NCBI GenBank assembly: GCA_023091735.1
Contig: JALKBU010000881.1
Coordinates: 1 to 21,834 of the forward strand
Source of the DNA: Trichomonas tenax
Taxonomy: Eukaryota; Parabasalia; Trichomonadida; Trichomonadidae
Direction of reading: 5' to 3'
Length of the DNA: 21,834 nucleotides
Positions 6,927 to 16,385 of this stretch are shown here, piece after piece. The position numbers and the translations under genes are program-made. The notes below the pieces were generated by a model that was given only the letters and a program-made list of their open reading frames with translations, did not search any database and was not told the origin of the DNA. Position 1 is the first letter of the stretch, and the number at the start of each line of letters is the position of its first letter.

Positions 6927-7907
6927 TTAGAGTAAAAAGCTGAGTGGAAGGTTATGCTTCTTCTCTGCATCGAGGATGATTCTTCTGTATTGGACATTAA
7001 TATCTGTAACAAACGAAGATTTCTGTTCAGTTGAAGGAAGCTGCTTTTGACCGTCCACAATGAGGCGCTGTAACTGAGACTTGTAGAAAACCTGATACTG
7101 TTTCTGGAGTTCTTTGATGGATCCTTCCTTACGGAAATTGTTATCTTCTAAAGAGTTGTTCAAACGATCAAAAAGGATCATTAACTGCTTTTCTTGATTG
7201 TCGAGGAGCTTCTTGAGCTCGTTGTCGTACTTGCTGTTTGTGTTTTCCTTTCTCTTTTCGACGAATTTTTCGTTAATAGCTTCTGCTTGGCGTTTCTGTT
7301 GTCTTGCTCCGTCGAAATCGTTTGCCTTGGCGAGTGTCTTGGCCTGTTTCTGTAAATCGATAGCATTGCCACAAACGGAATTTGAATCATTCAATAATTG
7401 AACTTCTCGTGCAGTTTCGACTTCTTCAATTTCAAGGATATGGCGGTCATGGACTCTTGAAAACACGGTGTTCTCATTTTCGCGAATGCCGAGTTCCTTG
7501 TCCTTGAATTCGGAATTGATTTTGTCAAGATTCTGCTTGTAATCATCGATTAAGTCCTCCAAAGTCTCCGTAAGCCACTTGGCGCCGATGGATGTCGCAT
7601 CCACTGGTGCAGATGTCTGCTTCATTTGAATAATTGCTTCGATAAATTCAGTTTCGTCAAAATTCATTTGTTCAATTTGCTCATCCTTGAGAGCTCTCAG
7701 TTTTTGAATGTCCAAACCCTCGTATTTCTTGTATCTCCTGTCTTTCTGGATCTCTTTCGCTGTCATTTTCATTGGCTTTGTATTTTTCGAATTTCCTTTC
7801 GAACTCTGGCTTTTGCTCGCTGGATCTGGTTGCGTCCTCACGTAATTCATTTTGCCTGTGGATTTAAGACTTCTATTCGCGCGTGGTGACTTTTCTGCGG
7901 TCGACAT
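6927..7907 (-). CDS. Coiled-coil protein, function unknown
   Basis: The 326-residue product begins with a basic, Ser/Lys-rich disordered region (1-60) ending in KMTAKEIQKDRRYKKYEGLD, followed by a short helical segment and a long predicted coiled coil over about 112-285. Within it, residues 185-215 read QKQAKTLAKANDFDGARQQK and continue with AEAINEKF. Alanine, lysine and glutamate spaced around a D-G-A turn are an arrangement common in large families of trichomonad coiled-coil proteins. The C terminus is short and ends PLSFLL. There is no signal peptide, membrane helix or enzymatic motif. A cytoskeletal or scaffolding role is plausible by inference only. The promoter has a good TCACTTTTT initiator 12 nt before the ATG, which supports both gene and start. 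Confidence 0.88.
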   Translation of the reverse strand: MSTAEKSPRANRSLKSTGKMNYVRTQPDPASKSQSSKGNSKNTKPMKMTAKEIQKDRRYKKYEGLDIQKLRALKDEQIEQMNFDETEFIEAIIQMKQTSAPVDATSIGAKWLTETLEDLIDDYKQNLDKINSEFKDKELGIRENENTVFSRVHDRHILEIEEVETAREVQLLNDSNSVCGNAIDLQKQAKTLAKANDFDGARQQKRQAEAINEKFVEKRKENTNSKYDNELKKLLDNQEKQLMILFDRLNNSLEDNNFRKEGSIKELQKQYQVFYKSQLQRLIVDGQKQLPSTEQKSSFVTDINVQYRRIILDAEKKHNLPLSFLL

Positions 7908-7914
7908 TATTCAA

Positions 7915-7921
7915 AAAGTGA
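7915..7921 (-). promoter_or_regulatory. Inr-like TCACTTT site of the coiled-coil gene
   Basis: The minus strand reads TCACTTTTTGAATA directly before the ATG. TCACT fits the trichomonad TCAYW initiator, with +1 A at 7919 and a 12-nt leader. Confidence 0.55.
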
Positions 7922-8585
7922 CGATAAACCTTTTTGATTTATGTAAATGATTTTTCTTTGCTTGTTTAGCTTTTCCATAGTCTATATTTTAGTTTGTTCT
8001 TGAAATTTTTGGGTTTCGCGATGGATTTTATTATATTTCTTGTGTTTGTATCTGGAAACATACATTTTCTTTTATTCGTTATATTTCAAAATCATTTGTC
8101 TAAGATAAGTCTCATACTTAGAATTCTTAAAAACAAGTAAATATTTAAGATATATCAATAACATAATAAATAAATTGTTTTCATTGGCCAATTTGTATAA
8201 GAAACGATTATACTATAAATTTTTAGTTGCTTCAATATGGAAAAATGATATGTTAATGAATTATATGTTCGAATGTCAACATTTGAAGTATAATTAATGA
8301 TATTTTTAGATTTAACCAACCCAAATGCTTCACTTTGAAATTTCTACTTGATTTCAGCTATGAAATATGATGGATATATTTAAGATCAATGTGTGCCCTG
8401 CAATTTGATTATTTAGATGTCAAATTGTATGAACATTATGTCAATAGGTTAACATCTATGTGCTGAATCACATATTTTTGTTAAATATCTGCTTTATTAA
8501 CGATGAAACAAAATTGCAAAATGTTTTTTTTTTTAATTTTTCAATTATAATATAAATTGACATAATATAAACTGGCTGCCCAAAG

Positions 8586-8824
8586 ATGGACCCTAATGAG
8601 AGGGATGATGATAAAAAAGCCTTCAAATATGTTATGATATGAAATTTGCTGCAAAGGCTCAAAATAAGAAGCATCAGTGTCCAGCTATGCTGCAGGCAAT
8701 ATCATTGAATTCATTATTTTTTCAAGAAATTGATTGGTTTGTGGAAGCCAATCAACGATGGCATCGAAACAATCCTCCATCAGAATACGAAAATATTCCA
8801 TCTGGTTATCTCGAATTTCCTTAA
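8586..8824 (+). pseudogene. Possible gene remnant with a frameshift
   Basis: An ATG at 8586 opens a short frame reading MDPNERDDDKKAFKYVMI that stops at TGA. Eleven bases before that stop ends, an ATG at 8639 in another frame opens 61 codons reading, near its end, WFVEANQRWHRNNPPSEYEN. Both halves look coding-like, with charged residues, tryptophans and G/C-containing codons, and they abut, as expected of one sequence split by an indel. The second frame could also be a small intact gene. I do not recognise the family and the initiator evidence is weak (TCAAA 14 nt before 8639). Confidence 0.3.
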
Positions 8825-9121
8825 ATGATTTAATGTTATTCAATAAACATATGAAATAAATAACTGATACGCTATTTCAATCCCACACACATAAGCAATT
8901 GATTTCAACCTATCTTACATTAGAAATAGATTTTAACATTGTTTGAAACTTCAAAAAAAGCTGTGACACTCACTTTCCCAGATTCAATTTCCTTGTAACT
9001 TTAATGGTAGACACAGGGGGTAGTATAGATGCTCATACTAAAATATATAAGCTCTACTAACTTAAGTTATGGAGATCTTAATTTTGGAATTTGATTAAAT
9101 AAAAATTTGTAATTTGAAAAT

Positions 9122-9203
9122 TTACATGTCAAATTAGTATAATGGGAAAAGTGCTTTTTACATATTAGTCGAGTGTTCGATTCTCGATGTAATTGTATTT
9201 TTT
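9122..9203 (+). ncRNA. Degenerate tRNA-like element with T-run
   Basis: TAGTATAATGGG at 9135-9146 looks like a tRNA A box and D loop, and GTAT/GTGC (9137-9140 with 9151-9154) can form a D stem with two wobble pairs. GTTCGATTC at 9175-9183 looks like a B box and T loop, with CGAG/CTCG (9170-9173 and 9183-9186) as a 4-bp arm. TTACAT (9122-9127) pairs with ATGTAA (9187-9192), giving 71 nt overall, and six T residues follow at 9198-9203. However, the anticodon arm does not pair, the T loop is too long, and no standard 7-bp acceptor is possible. It is best read as a tRNA pseudogene or tRNA-derived fragment, or as coincidence. Confidence 0.3.
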
Positions 9204-10880
9204 CTTTCTAATCCTAACTACATTTGTGTTCGTTGAAAAAATTATTCCATTGCAGAATTGTTATATGTAGGATGTAATGTATTAAAATGAGTAAGAATTA
9301 ATCATCAAATGAAATTTTTCAATTCAATTAAATACCTTTTCATGTTTTTACATATGATTTGCATATTGCTATATCAAGAAATATGTGATTTATTATTTAA
9401 TTTCATTTTTTAGCTAGAATAAAAAATAATTGAGAATTATGACTATATTTCGTTTTGATTGCTTAGTCAACATAACTGCACATTCTCAAAAAATTATAAT
9501 ATATATGTATGCATAAAATATAGTTTCATAATCAAGATCTTTGTGAAATTGAATTTTTTCCATTGAATTCATCAGTTTCAAACGAAGTTAATTAATTTTG
9601 GTTTAAAAGCCAAATTTATTTCAACTATCTTTATGCTGCAGTTACCTATTCTGATTTTTAATTATCATTTATCATATTTGATTAATTTTGACAAAGACGT
9701 TAAATTTTTTGACATATCTTTATTGGAATTTTTACAGCGATCTTCGATATATCTCAGGGAACATTAATAACTTTCAGTATAAGTGTCCATCCATGACTGT
9801 ATTGATTGAAGCAGAATCACTGTTTGATTATGTTGATTAAATTATCTTTTCGAATCTAATATTAAAAAGGATATTGATAACGAATGCAGTAACCACATAC
9901 TCGAAAATCAAAAAACATTAGGACCAAATACCATTTTATTGACTGCAGTTTTAAATTTCAAAATGTATCTCGAGAAGTTATGTTAGCCAAGCCATGGTAA
10001 TCAAGTATCTTAATCTTTGGACTAGTGGCTTTCCAATATTTCAAAGGTATAAAAATAGCAACTGACAATTTTTTACATATGTGATAATTAAATGAAATAT
10101 CATAACATATATTACATGATATAAAATGCATGTTCACTTCAAAGTTTGGGCAAAATTCGATTTTTTGTGTAAATTGAATATATTTTCAACAAAAATGAGA
10201 TCCACGCCTAACTAAATGTATAATAATATTTAGCTCTATATTGCTGTTAACTATATTATTGTGTTAAAATATTAATATAATCCAATTTAATGATAAGAAG
10301 CATTTTATTAACCCGAGAAGGATTTTTTAAAAAATAAGGTTAAGAGTGTCACGGCCTTTATTCCAGAAAATTTTTCAATATTCCATTTAATTTTCATCAT
10401 TCAGCACATTGGAATTACAATGCAGATTCTTTGTATTATTAAAACTCAATTGGTTTCACTCTATTTTATGTTGAAATTCAATTTTGTATCCTTTCTTCAA
10501 AATCTAAATCATCACTGAAAACTATTCCACAACTATTGCGTTGACTGGATATATATGGTGATGATAACAAAGCAGTTAAAAGTCAATCAAAGCTTCCTCA
10601 ATGTGAATTGCAAAACATTTTGCGTCAAGATTTAAATTGCACATCGTTATTTCAATTAAAAGCGAATCTTTATTTTAAAATCAAAGTAAATTTTTAGATA
10701 ATTTTAATGAAGTAAAAATTGTTATTATTGCGGTTCACAATGGTGTTAATAATGATTTGTCTATATAAAATGATGCAAAATACTGAATACTATATATGAC
10801 ATTAACTAGAAGTTATAAAAATCATTCTAATTAGATAAATCAAAATAAAAAAATGCGTTATTTTCTATCGTCCTCCAAAA

Positions 10881-12074
10881 ATGTCGGAGTCTGAGCGAAG
10901 TTTTCACACACACGCGGAGATTATCGGCAAAGAGAGGATCGTAGGTCCATACATCATCGAAGAATACATCGGCCATGGTGGTTACAGCACTATTTACATG
11001 GCATTTGATCCAGAAACACGCAAAACACTCGCAATCAAGCTAGAACCGATAAATGCGCAGAAAACAGCATTACTACGGGAAGCACAGTACTATAAAATGA
11101 TGGAAGGATCTGATTACATTCCAAAAATCTACAGAGTCGGCAACGCACCGCAATATAACTACATTGCGATGGAAATTTTAGGCCCATCACTTTCGCAACT
11201 TGCGAAGATACTCCCGAACCACTCGTATTCAGTGGAATCAACCATTCGTCTCTCTCGACAAATGTTGTGTGCAATTATCGATACTCATCAAAGAGGCTTA
11301 ATTCACAGAGATATCAAACCAGGAAACTTCCTTATTCGCGCTGATGCAACTTATCCGATCGTTTTAATCGATTTCGGTCTTGCAAGAAAATATCATCTTG
11401 AAGACGGCTCTCAAGTCAATCAGCGTCCAAAGGTTGGATTTGCTGGTACATCTAACTACGCCCCACTCAACGCACACGAAGGAATTGATTTATCACGTCG
11501 TGATGATTTAATTTCGTGGTTTTATTCTATTCTCGAGCTCGTTAACGGAAAACTGCCGTGGTCAGGCATCAAGGACAAGAAGCAGATTGAGGATATAAAG
11601 AGGAACATCTCTATAAGCCAACTCTGTTCATCTCTTCCTGAAGAGTACCGACAGATATACATTTATATTTCCAACCTTCAATTCGACGAAGATCCGAACT
11701 ACGACATGATCCTCGGCCTCATCAACAAGGCCGCCATCAAATCGCACTGCGATGAGACACAGTTCGAGTGGTACACGATTCCTGCTGACAAGATAAAGAA
11801 AGTCTCAAAGATCAGCTTGATTCCGCTTGGAGTTTTCAGACCAAAGTATCAGACAACAGAACCAGAGCCAGAGCCAATTATTAAGCTTTCTGGATACGAT
11901 AACATAATCATTCCTCCAGGACAGGTCAAGAAGGAGAAGAAGAAAGAGGACCCTTCACTCGGATTGAAGATGTTTGATATTAATGCATATAGGAGAGAAG
12001 TCCCTGATAATCCATTCACTAACAAGCCGCCAACACGCGAACTTCCTGCCCTACCTCGGAAACAAGAAAAATAA
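10881..12074 (+). CDS. Casein kinase 1-group Ser/Thr protein kinase
   Basis: The 397-residue protein has a kinase domain at about 24-290 with all catalytic residues. These are the glycine loop GHGGYS (31-36), the ATP-binding Lys53 in AIK, the partner Glu67, HRDIKPGN (142-149) with catalytic Asp144, and DFG at 164-166. The CK1 group is shown by the lack of an APE motif and by the stretch NAHEGIDLSRRDDLISW (197-213), which replaces it with the group's SRRDDL. The glycine loop and activation segment diverge from canonical CK1 and lean towards the tau-tubulin-kinase/CK1-like branch common in trichomonads. The tail 321-397 is basic and proline-rich, with an EPEPEP run and PPTRELPALPRK near the end, and is likely disordered. 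No TCA initiator lies within 50 nt; the nearest is TCATT 57 nt upstream. Substrates are unknown. Confidence 0.94.
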   Translation: MSESERSFHTHAEIIGKERIVGPYIIEEYIGHGGYSTIYMAFDPETRKTLAIKLEPINAQKTALLREAQYYKMMEGSDYIPKIYRVGNAPQYNYIAMEILGPSLSQLAKILPNHSYSVESTIRLSRQMLCAIIDTHQRGLIHRDIKPGNFLIRADATYPIVLIDFGLARKYHLEDGSQVNQRPKVGFAGTSNYAPLNAHEGIDLSRRDDLISWFYSILELVNGKLPWSGIKDKKQIEDIKRNISISQLCSSLPEEYRQIYIYISNLQFDEDPNYDMILGLINKAAIKSHCDETQFEWYTIPADKIKKVSKISLIPLGVFRPKYQTTEPEPEPIIKLSGYDNIIIPPGQVKKEKKKEDPSLGLKMFDINAYRREVPDNPFTNKPPTRELPALPRKQEK

Positions 12075-13010
12075 CTTTTTGATATTGTAAATTTAGATTT
12101 TTGATTTGTATATTTCCCGGCAAAATCAGTGGATCTATAATAAGACTGAAGAATACTGATTATGATGTCAATATATATATATAAAATTATGAAAATATAT
12201 TATCAAAAAATTATATTTCGTAAAGCAGCTTTTAAGAAATATGGATATTTATTTAATTATATTATCAACAGAAATTCGATATTATATGAAAATTATATTT
12301 TTTAATATTATGGTTTATGATAGAGAATATTGGAAATAACAATTTTTCGATTTTTTGTTAAATATTCATTACATGACAAAAGTTGTTTTAAATCGGATGT
12401 TGTATCTTTATATAATATAAATGTGTTTGATAGAGATATTTATCAAGTGGCTGTCAAAAATTTTATCGAATTGATTGTATTATTTGACATTTAATCACTT
12501 TACATGTTATATGATTTTGGGACTTATAATACCAATAGAAATCTGATTGCAAAACGTTTTTTTTTTCTAAAATTTTCCTGAATTTACTCACAAATTCCAT
12601 TCTAACATTTGCCATTTTTTCGACATTGAGGAATACTGCTCAGCCTGAAGAGAAGATACATAATGGACTGATTCGAAATAATCGTCGCCTCTCAATTTTT
12701 ATCGTCAACTACTAGATTTCATGTAGTATAAAAGAATTCACATAAAATAATTTATAATTATCGTTTTGAACACAAATTATGATCGTCGGCATCACAATAC
12801 ATGGTCGGTATCTTATCAATAAATATATCCTTCAATTGCTGATATTTACCGGAGTTTAATCGATAAATAATATTTTTGCAGTGTTTTAATGCAGACAAAC
12901 GCCCACAAATGGAGAAAAAATGGAAACCCATTAGTGAGGTATAGCTTTGAAAATTTTGAGAATAGTTTAACTTCCCATTGAAAATTGTTTGAGAATTAAA
13001 AGTATTATAA
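12075..13010. other. AT-rich spacer, nothing recognised
   Basis: This 936-bp stretch between the kinase and peptidase genes has no coding frame, RNA gene or clear repeat that I can support. It includes a short TA run near 12170-12182 and isolated CATGT-type words near 12371 and 12503. The 60 bp before the peptidase ATG hold no TCA initiator. Confidence 0.55.
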
Positions 13011-13970
13011 ATGTTTCTTTTTATCAGCCTTTGCGCGTCACTAACTGTAGATCTTCATGACCAGCGCGCTTTCTTGGGTTGGATGAAAGAAACTAACAAC
13101 ATGTTTGTAGGTGACGAGTATTATATGAGATTTGGTATTTGGCTGGGCAACAAAAAATACGTAGAATCACATAATAGAGCTAACAGAGGTTATAAGATCG
13201 AAATGAATCATTTAGCACACTTAACACAGACAGAATATAAAACTCTTCTTGGCGTAACTAACATAAAGTCTTTCAAACATGAGCAGAGATACATCGAAAA
13301 ACCGATCAGGCCGAAGATAAAAGAATTACAAACAGAGGTTGACTATAGAGAATTAGGGGTCGTTAATCCAATTCGCGACCAAAAGCAATGCGGAAGTTGC
13401 TGGGCGTTCTCTGTTATTGCAGCCTGTGAAAGTAACTACGCTCTATCATATGGAAAGCTATATCAACTTTCCGAACAAAATATTATTGATTGCGCAGACA
13501 ATTGCTTCGGTTGCATGGGAGGATTGACGCAATCGGCTATGAACTTCATTCTCGATAGCCAAGCAGGATATGTTGCAAATCTTCAAGATTATCCTTACAC
13601 TGGAACTTCCAGAAACTGCCAATATGATAGATTGAAATCAGTTCCAATAGCTTCTAATTATATCGCTGTTCCTGCATATTCTGAATCAAATTTAGCTCAT
13701 TATATTAATGCTTATGGCGTAGCATCAGTTGTCTGTGACTGCTCGAGAATGTCCTTCCAGTTGTATTCTTCTGGAATATATCAGGATCCATCGTGCTCAC
13801 AAGATAATTTGGATCACGCTTTGTCATGCGTAGGATTTTCTTCTGACTATTGGATCATTCGCAACTGCTGGGGCACGAAGTGGGGTGAAGATGGCTACAT
13901 GAAGCTCGCTAAAGGAATGAACAATATGTGCGGAGTCGCGACAATGGCCATTGTTCCATTGCCATATTAA
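13011..13970 (+). CDS. Papain-family (C1A, cathepsin L-like) cysteine peptidase
   Basis: The 319-residue precursor starts with a short hydrophobic signal (MFLFISLCASLTVD), so it enters the secretory route to lysosome-like vesicles or the outside. The I29-type propeptide at about 18-82 carries an ERFNIN-like series in which Trp replaces Phe (Glu36, Arg40, Trp44, Asn47, Val51). The mature enzyme starts near residue 108-112. The catalytic set is complete: Gln124 for the oxyanion hole, Cys130 in QCGSCWAF, His269 in NLDHALSCVGF and Asn285 in RNCWGTKWG. The usual Asn-Ser-Trp-Gly is Asn-Cys-Trp-Gly here. Paired cysteines such as CADNCFGCMGG (161-171) match family disulphides. A TAA directly before the ATG fixes the start. 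Trichomonads secrete many such peptidases that degrade host proteins. This gene lacks the TCA initiator seen before most neighbours. Confidence 0.96.
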   Translation: MFLFISLCASLTVDLHDQRAFLGWMKETNNMFVGDEYYMRFGIWLGNKKYVESHNRANRGYKIEMNHLAHLTQTEYKTLLGVTNIKSFKHEQRYIEKPIRPKIKELQTEVDYRELGVVNPIRDQKQCGSCWAFSVIAACESNYALSYGKLYQLSEQNIIDCADNCFGCMGGLTQSAMNFILDSQAGYVANLQDYPYTGTSRNCQYDRLKSVPIASNYIAVPAYSESNLAHYINAYGVASVVCDCSRMSFQLYSSGIYQDPSCSQDNLDHALSCVGFSSDYWIIRNCWGTKWGEDGYMKLAKGMNNMCGVATMAIVPLPY

Positions 13971-15107
13971 TTTGTATGTTATAATATAATAAAATTTTAT
14001 CTTGTTTTTACTTCAGTTTTGTAACTTATCAATGACAATAATTTATCATAGGTAAATCTTCAAATATCTGTACTGCGTTAAAAAATCTGTGTGTTTGTAG
14101 TTTGATTGCGCTATATGAATGGAAATGATATTCAACGAAAAAAATTATTTTCCGTCGCTAAGTGTTGCTAATGTAAAGCTCTGAAAATTGAGGGTTTATC
14201 GTCACATGTACTTTTTTGAGCACCTTTTATTACACATTGGTACAGCATAGTATTGGATGACGCATAAACAACAATCACCACATATGAAGTTACTCTGCAA
14301 CAATGCGTTCATCTTCCTTCTATGTTTTTAGCGACATGAAGCCCGATCAAAAAAAGTGCTGGATGCCATTATTCATGAAAAATTTGGAACAACTTGTAAA
14401 AAAGATTCCATGTTGCTAATAGCGCGAGATAGCTCTCAACTCAGCTAGCAGTTGAATGCATATCTTGTGAAGGAAAAATGGATTCGACAAGAATTAAATC
14501 TCATCGAGCTTGAAAATGAATCCTATGATTCAATGAACAACGGAATGCAGCGCAATTGATAGAATACAATTCCAACTTTCATTCGCATACAGAGTCAGAA
14601 TTGCATCACTCATAACTCAATTCAATCAACTCAACCCATCTTTATGTCGATCAAATGGCATCGAAATGATTCATTGTTTCTGGAATCTATCAATGACAAA
14701 AGTACTATATAAATTGTCTTGGTAATCTTTATGCAATCCAAAAGTCTCATATATATTATTATAGTCACATTTGCAAAACATAGCTTTAATCTGGCATGTA
14801 AATATTGATAAAATCAAAAATGCTTGTCAGATTTTTGAAAACTCGTTGTTCTGATTGAGTTAGAGCAATTTCTACTTGAAAAATATGCTTTCTGATCATA
14901 GTGAAATAAAATGGAACAATAAAAAGCATCCCGTCTTATCCCTGTCTTAGGGTCCGTAACAAAAGTGCGAATCTGACATGTAAATTTTATGAGCATAGAT
15001 AGCCTATATCCCACTGCACTATGTGCTCAATCCAATAGAATGGTTTTTCTGCCCCTTGTTCTTTTTAATTTTTGATAGGTTTACAAACACGATACTTCAG
15101 TTGCATA
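13971..15107. other. Spacer with a probable gene remnant
   Basis: The 1.1-kb gap between the peptidase and the 208-residue protein contains one coding-like remnant, listed at 14284-14559. A minus-strand frame at 14814-15029 begins at no ATG and is probably chance. CATGTAA-like words occur at 14793-14800 (GGCATGTAAA) and 14972-14981 (TGACATGTAA). Nothing else is seen. Confidence 0.55.
14284..14559 (+). pseudogene. Probable gene remnant with internal stops
   Basis: From 14332 the frame gives about 76 codons of protein-like sequence broken by one TAG after 39 residues. It reads KKVLDAIIHEKFGTTCKKDS near the start and KEKWIRQELNLIELENE after the stop, and ends at TGA TAG. The same frame extends upstream across another TAG to an ATG at 14284. 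In a second frame an ATG at about 14304 gives 38 codons that overlap it. Composition is richer in G and C than the flanking DNA, as in real genes here. The charged helical stretches suggest a small helical or DNA-binding domain, but I cannot name a family. Confidence 0.35.
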
Positions 15108-15734
15108 ATGAGTAAGAAAGCTCATGAGGAGTGCAACGAACGGTTACAAAACAACAGGAGGAAGGTCCTCTCTGAGGTCCCTGACAACATTGCTGAGCAT
15201 GAAGCGTTTAAAGAATTGATTGACAAACAAAAGAGAACTCATCCTGAGATTATCGCGTTGATCCATCGAGGTTTGAAGCACGTGGAAAAGAAATATAACA
15301 TTCAATGTCCCTATAATTCTGAGATTCGAAGAAGGCGAGATTATGCGATTTTTGTCGTTTCTCTGTATTGGGAATATTTGAAAGACCTCATAGTGTACAT
15401 CAAAAGGATAGGTAAACTTCTCATTATCGAAGAACCGCTTGCATTGAACGAAGACGATAAAAAAGGGCTCATTATTGACGGAAATGGAACCGTTAAGGGC
15501 TTATTTATCAAACGTGCTCCTAAGCGTTCTTTGAAGCAACAAGAGCTCTCCAGTGAAGTTTCTGAAAACCATTCCGAAGATAATATGATTAATTCACAAA
15601 GAATTGATTATTCATTTTCATCGCCCGATGAATCTCTTTATGTTCCTGAAATGCCAGGTTTCGAGCTATTTTCATGGGAAACAATTTCTAGCCCAGAAAA
15701 TGATTTTCCCACTGATTTTTTGACCTTTGAGTAA
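15108..15734 (+). CDS. Unrecognised 208-residue protein with acidic/aromatic tail
   Basis: I do not recognise this protein. The longest frame starts upstream at a TTG, but the first ATG is at 15108, preceded by a TCAG initiator-like site with +1 A at 15099, so the product is 208 residues. The N-terminal two thirds are basic and helical, with clusters such as NNRRK (16-20), RRRR (74-77) and a hydrophobic stretch IFVVSLYWEYLKDLIVYIKR (81-100) that is amphipathic rather than clearly transmembrane. A basic patch, KRAPKRSLK, lies at 135-143 and could be a nuclear signal. The last 65 residues are strongly acidic and Ser-rich with spaced aromatics, ending FELFSWETISSPENDFPTDF and LTFE, as in transcription activation regions. 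A transcription-factor-like role is a guess from composition alone. Confidence 0.8.
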   Translation: MSKKAHEECNERLQNNRRKVLSEVPDNIAEHEAFKELIDKQKRTHPEIIALIHRGLKHVEKKYNIQCPYNSEIRRRRDYAIFVVSLYWEYLKDLIVYIKRIGKLLIIEEPLALNEDDKKGLIIDGNGTVKGLFIKRAPKRSLKQQELSSEVSENHSEDNMINSQRIDYSFSSPDESLYVPEMPGFELFSWETISSPENDFPTDFLTFE

Positions 15735-16385
15735 GGTCATTTGAAAGTAGTCTCTCAGTACAAGGGGAAAATATCTGAATGGATTTGTGTGTATTTACAT
15801 ACCTTTCAATGATAGTTTATTAGCGATTGAATTTTCATTTTATGCTATCATTTAATATCGTATGCTAATGTATTCATTTTTCATTCATTTATTCCTCTGT
15901 ATCTTGTTAGGCTATTTTCTTTATTTCAAACATTTTAGTTAATTAAAATTTTTTCTTTTTATTTTAACCCTCTCATGTTTAAGCCAAATGATAATCTTTA
16001 GATTGTGTCGAAAAATACCCTAAATTATCAGATTTTGCGCCAACAATTTTTCTAACTTTGTATTGATATAATTTCCTTTTGATGTTTTAATGTAGTGTAT
16101 GTGCTCTATCCAACGTGAAATTATTGTAGCATGATTTTGATCCGGTAAATATTCATCAAAAGTTTTATTGGAAATAGTACACTTAATTAATAAAACATTA
16201 CTCACATAGATTATTTATGGTTATAATTATGTGTACAAGCTTCAAATTGAAGTTTTATTGAGATCATATTAACAAAACCCCGTCAAAAATCAAAACCCAT
16301 TAAGAAATGTATCATTGCAAAGACAAAAACGCTCTGAAATCGATGTTTCTTGTTGTGCAAAAAAAATTGTCAGAATCGTTGTTTA
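15735..16385. other. AT-rich spacer, no solid gene
   Basis: This 651-bp gap holds one coding-like minus-strand frame at about 16020-16216 with no ATG start, reading in part NVLLIKCTISNKTFDEYLPD. It could be a gene remnant, but a frame of 60 codons can arise by chance here. At its right end a TCAGAATCG site with +1 A at 16372 precedes the DOCK-like gene by 14 nt. Confidence 0.5.
16370..16376 (+). promoter_or_regulatory. TCAGAAT start-site candidate of the DOCK-like gene
   Basis: TCAGAAT here has its A at 16372, 14 nt before the ATG at 16386. The same heptamer occurs on the minus strand before the Yju2 gene, 10 nt from its ATG. If transcription starts here, the non-ATG codons upstream of 16386 cannot be translated, which supports the ATG as start. 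Confidence 0.4.

Larger units (their letters stand above)
7908..10880. other. Almost 3 kb without a solid gene
   Basis: This gap separates the divergent coiled-coil and kinase genes. It is very AT-rich. The features that stand out are a possible gene remnant near 8586-8824, a tRNA-like stretch at 9122-9203, and two stop-free frames of about 50 codons on the plus strand at 9682-9840 and 10545-10694. The first of those reads LRYISGNINNFQYKCPSMTV in part and the second DDNKAVKSQSKLPQCELQN. Frames of this size are expected by chance a few times in a gap this AT-rich, so I do not call them genes. Confidence 0.55.

Noticed and set aside
6631..7060. Minus-strand frames of 88 and 103 codons at the end of the coiled-coil gene
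   Set aside because: They begin inside or beyond the 3' end of the real gene, are AT-rich in composition and have no plausible start context.
9682..10694. Two stop-free frames of about 50 codons as genes
   Set aside because: With this base composition several such frames are expected in a 3-kb gap, and neither has a start context or recognised domain.
14814..15029. Minus-strand frame of about 71 codons
   Set aside because: It has no ATG start and no recognised motif, and lies in a spacer where such lengths occur by chance.
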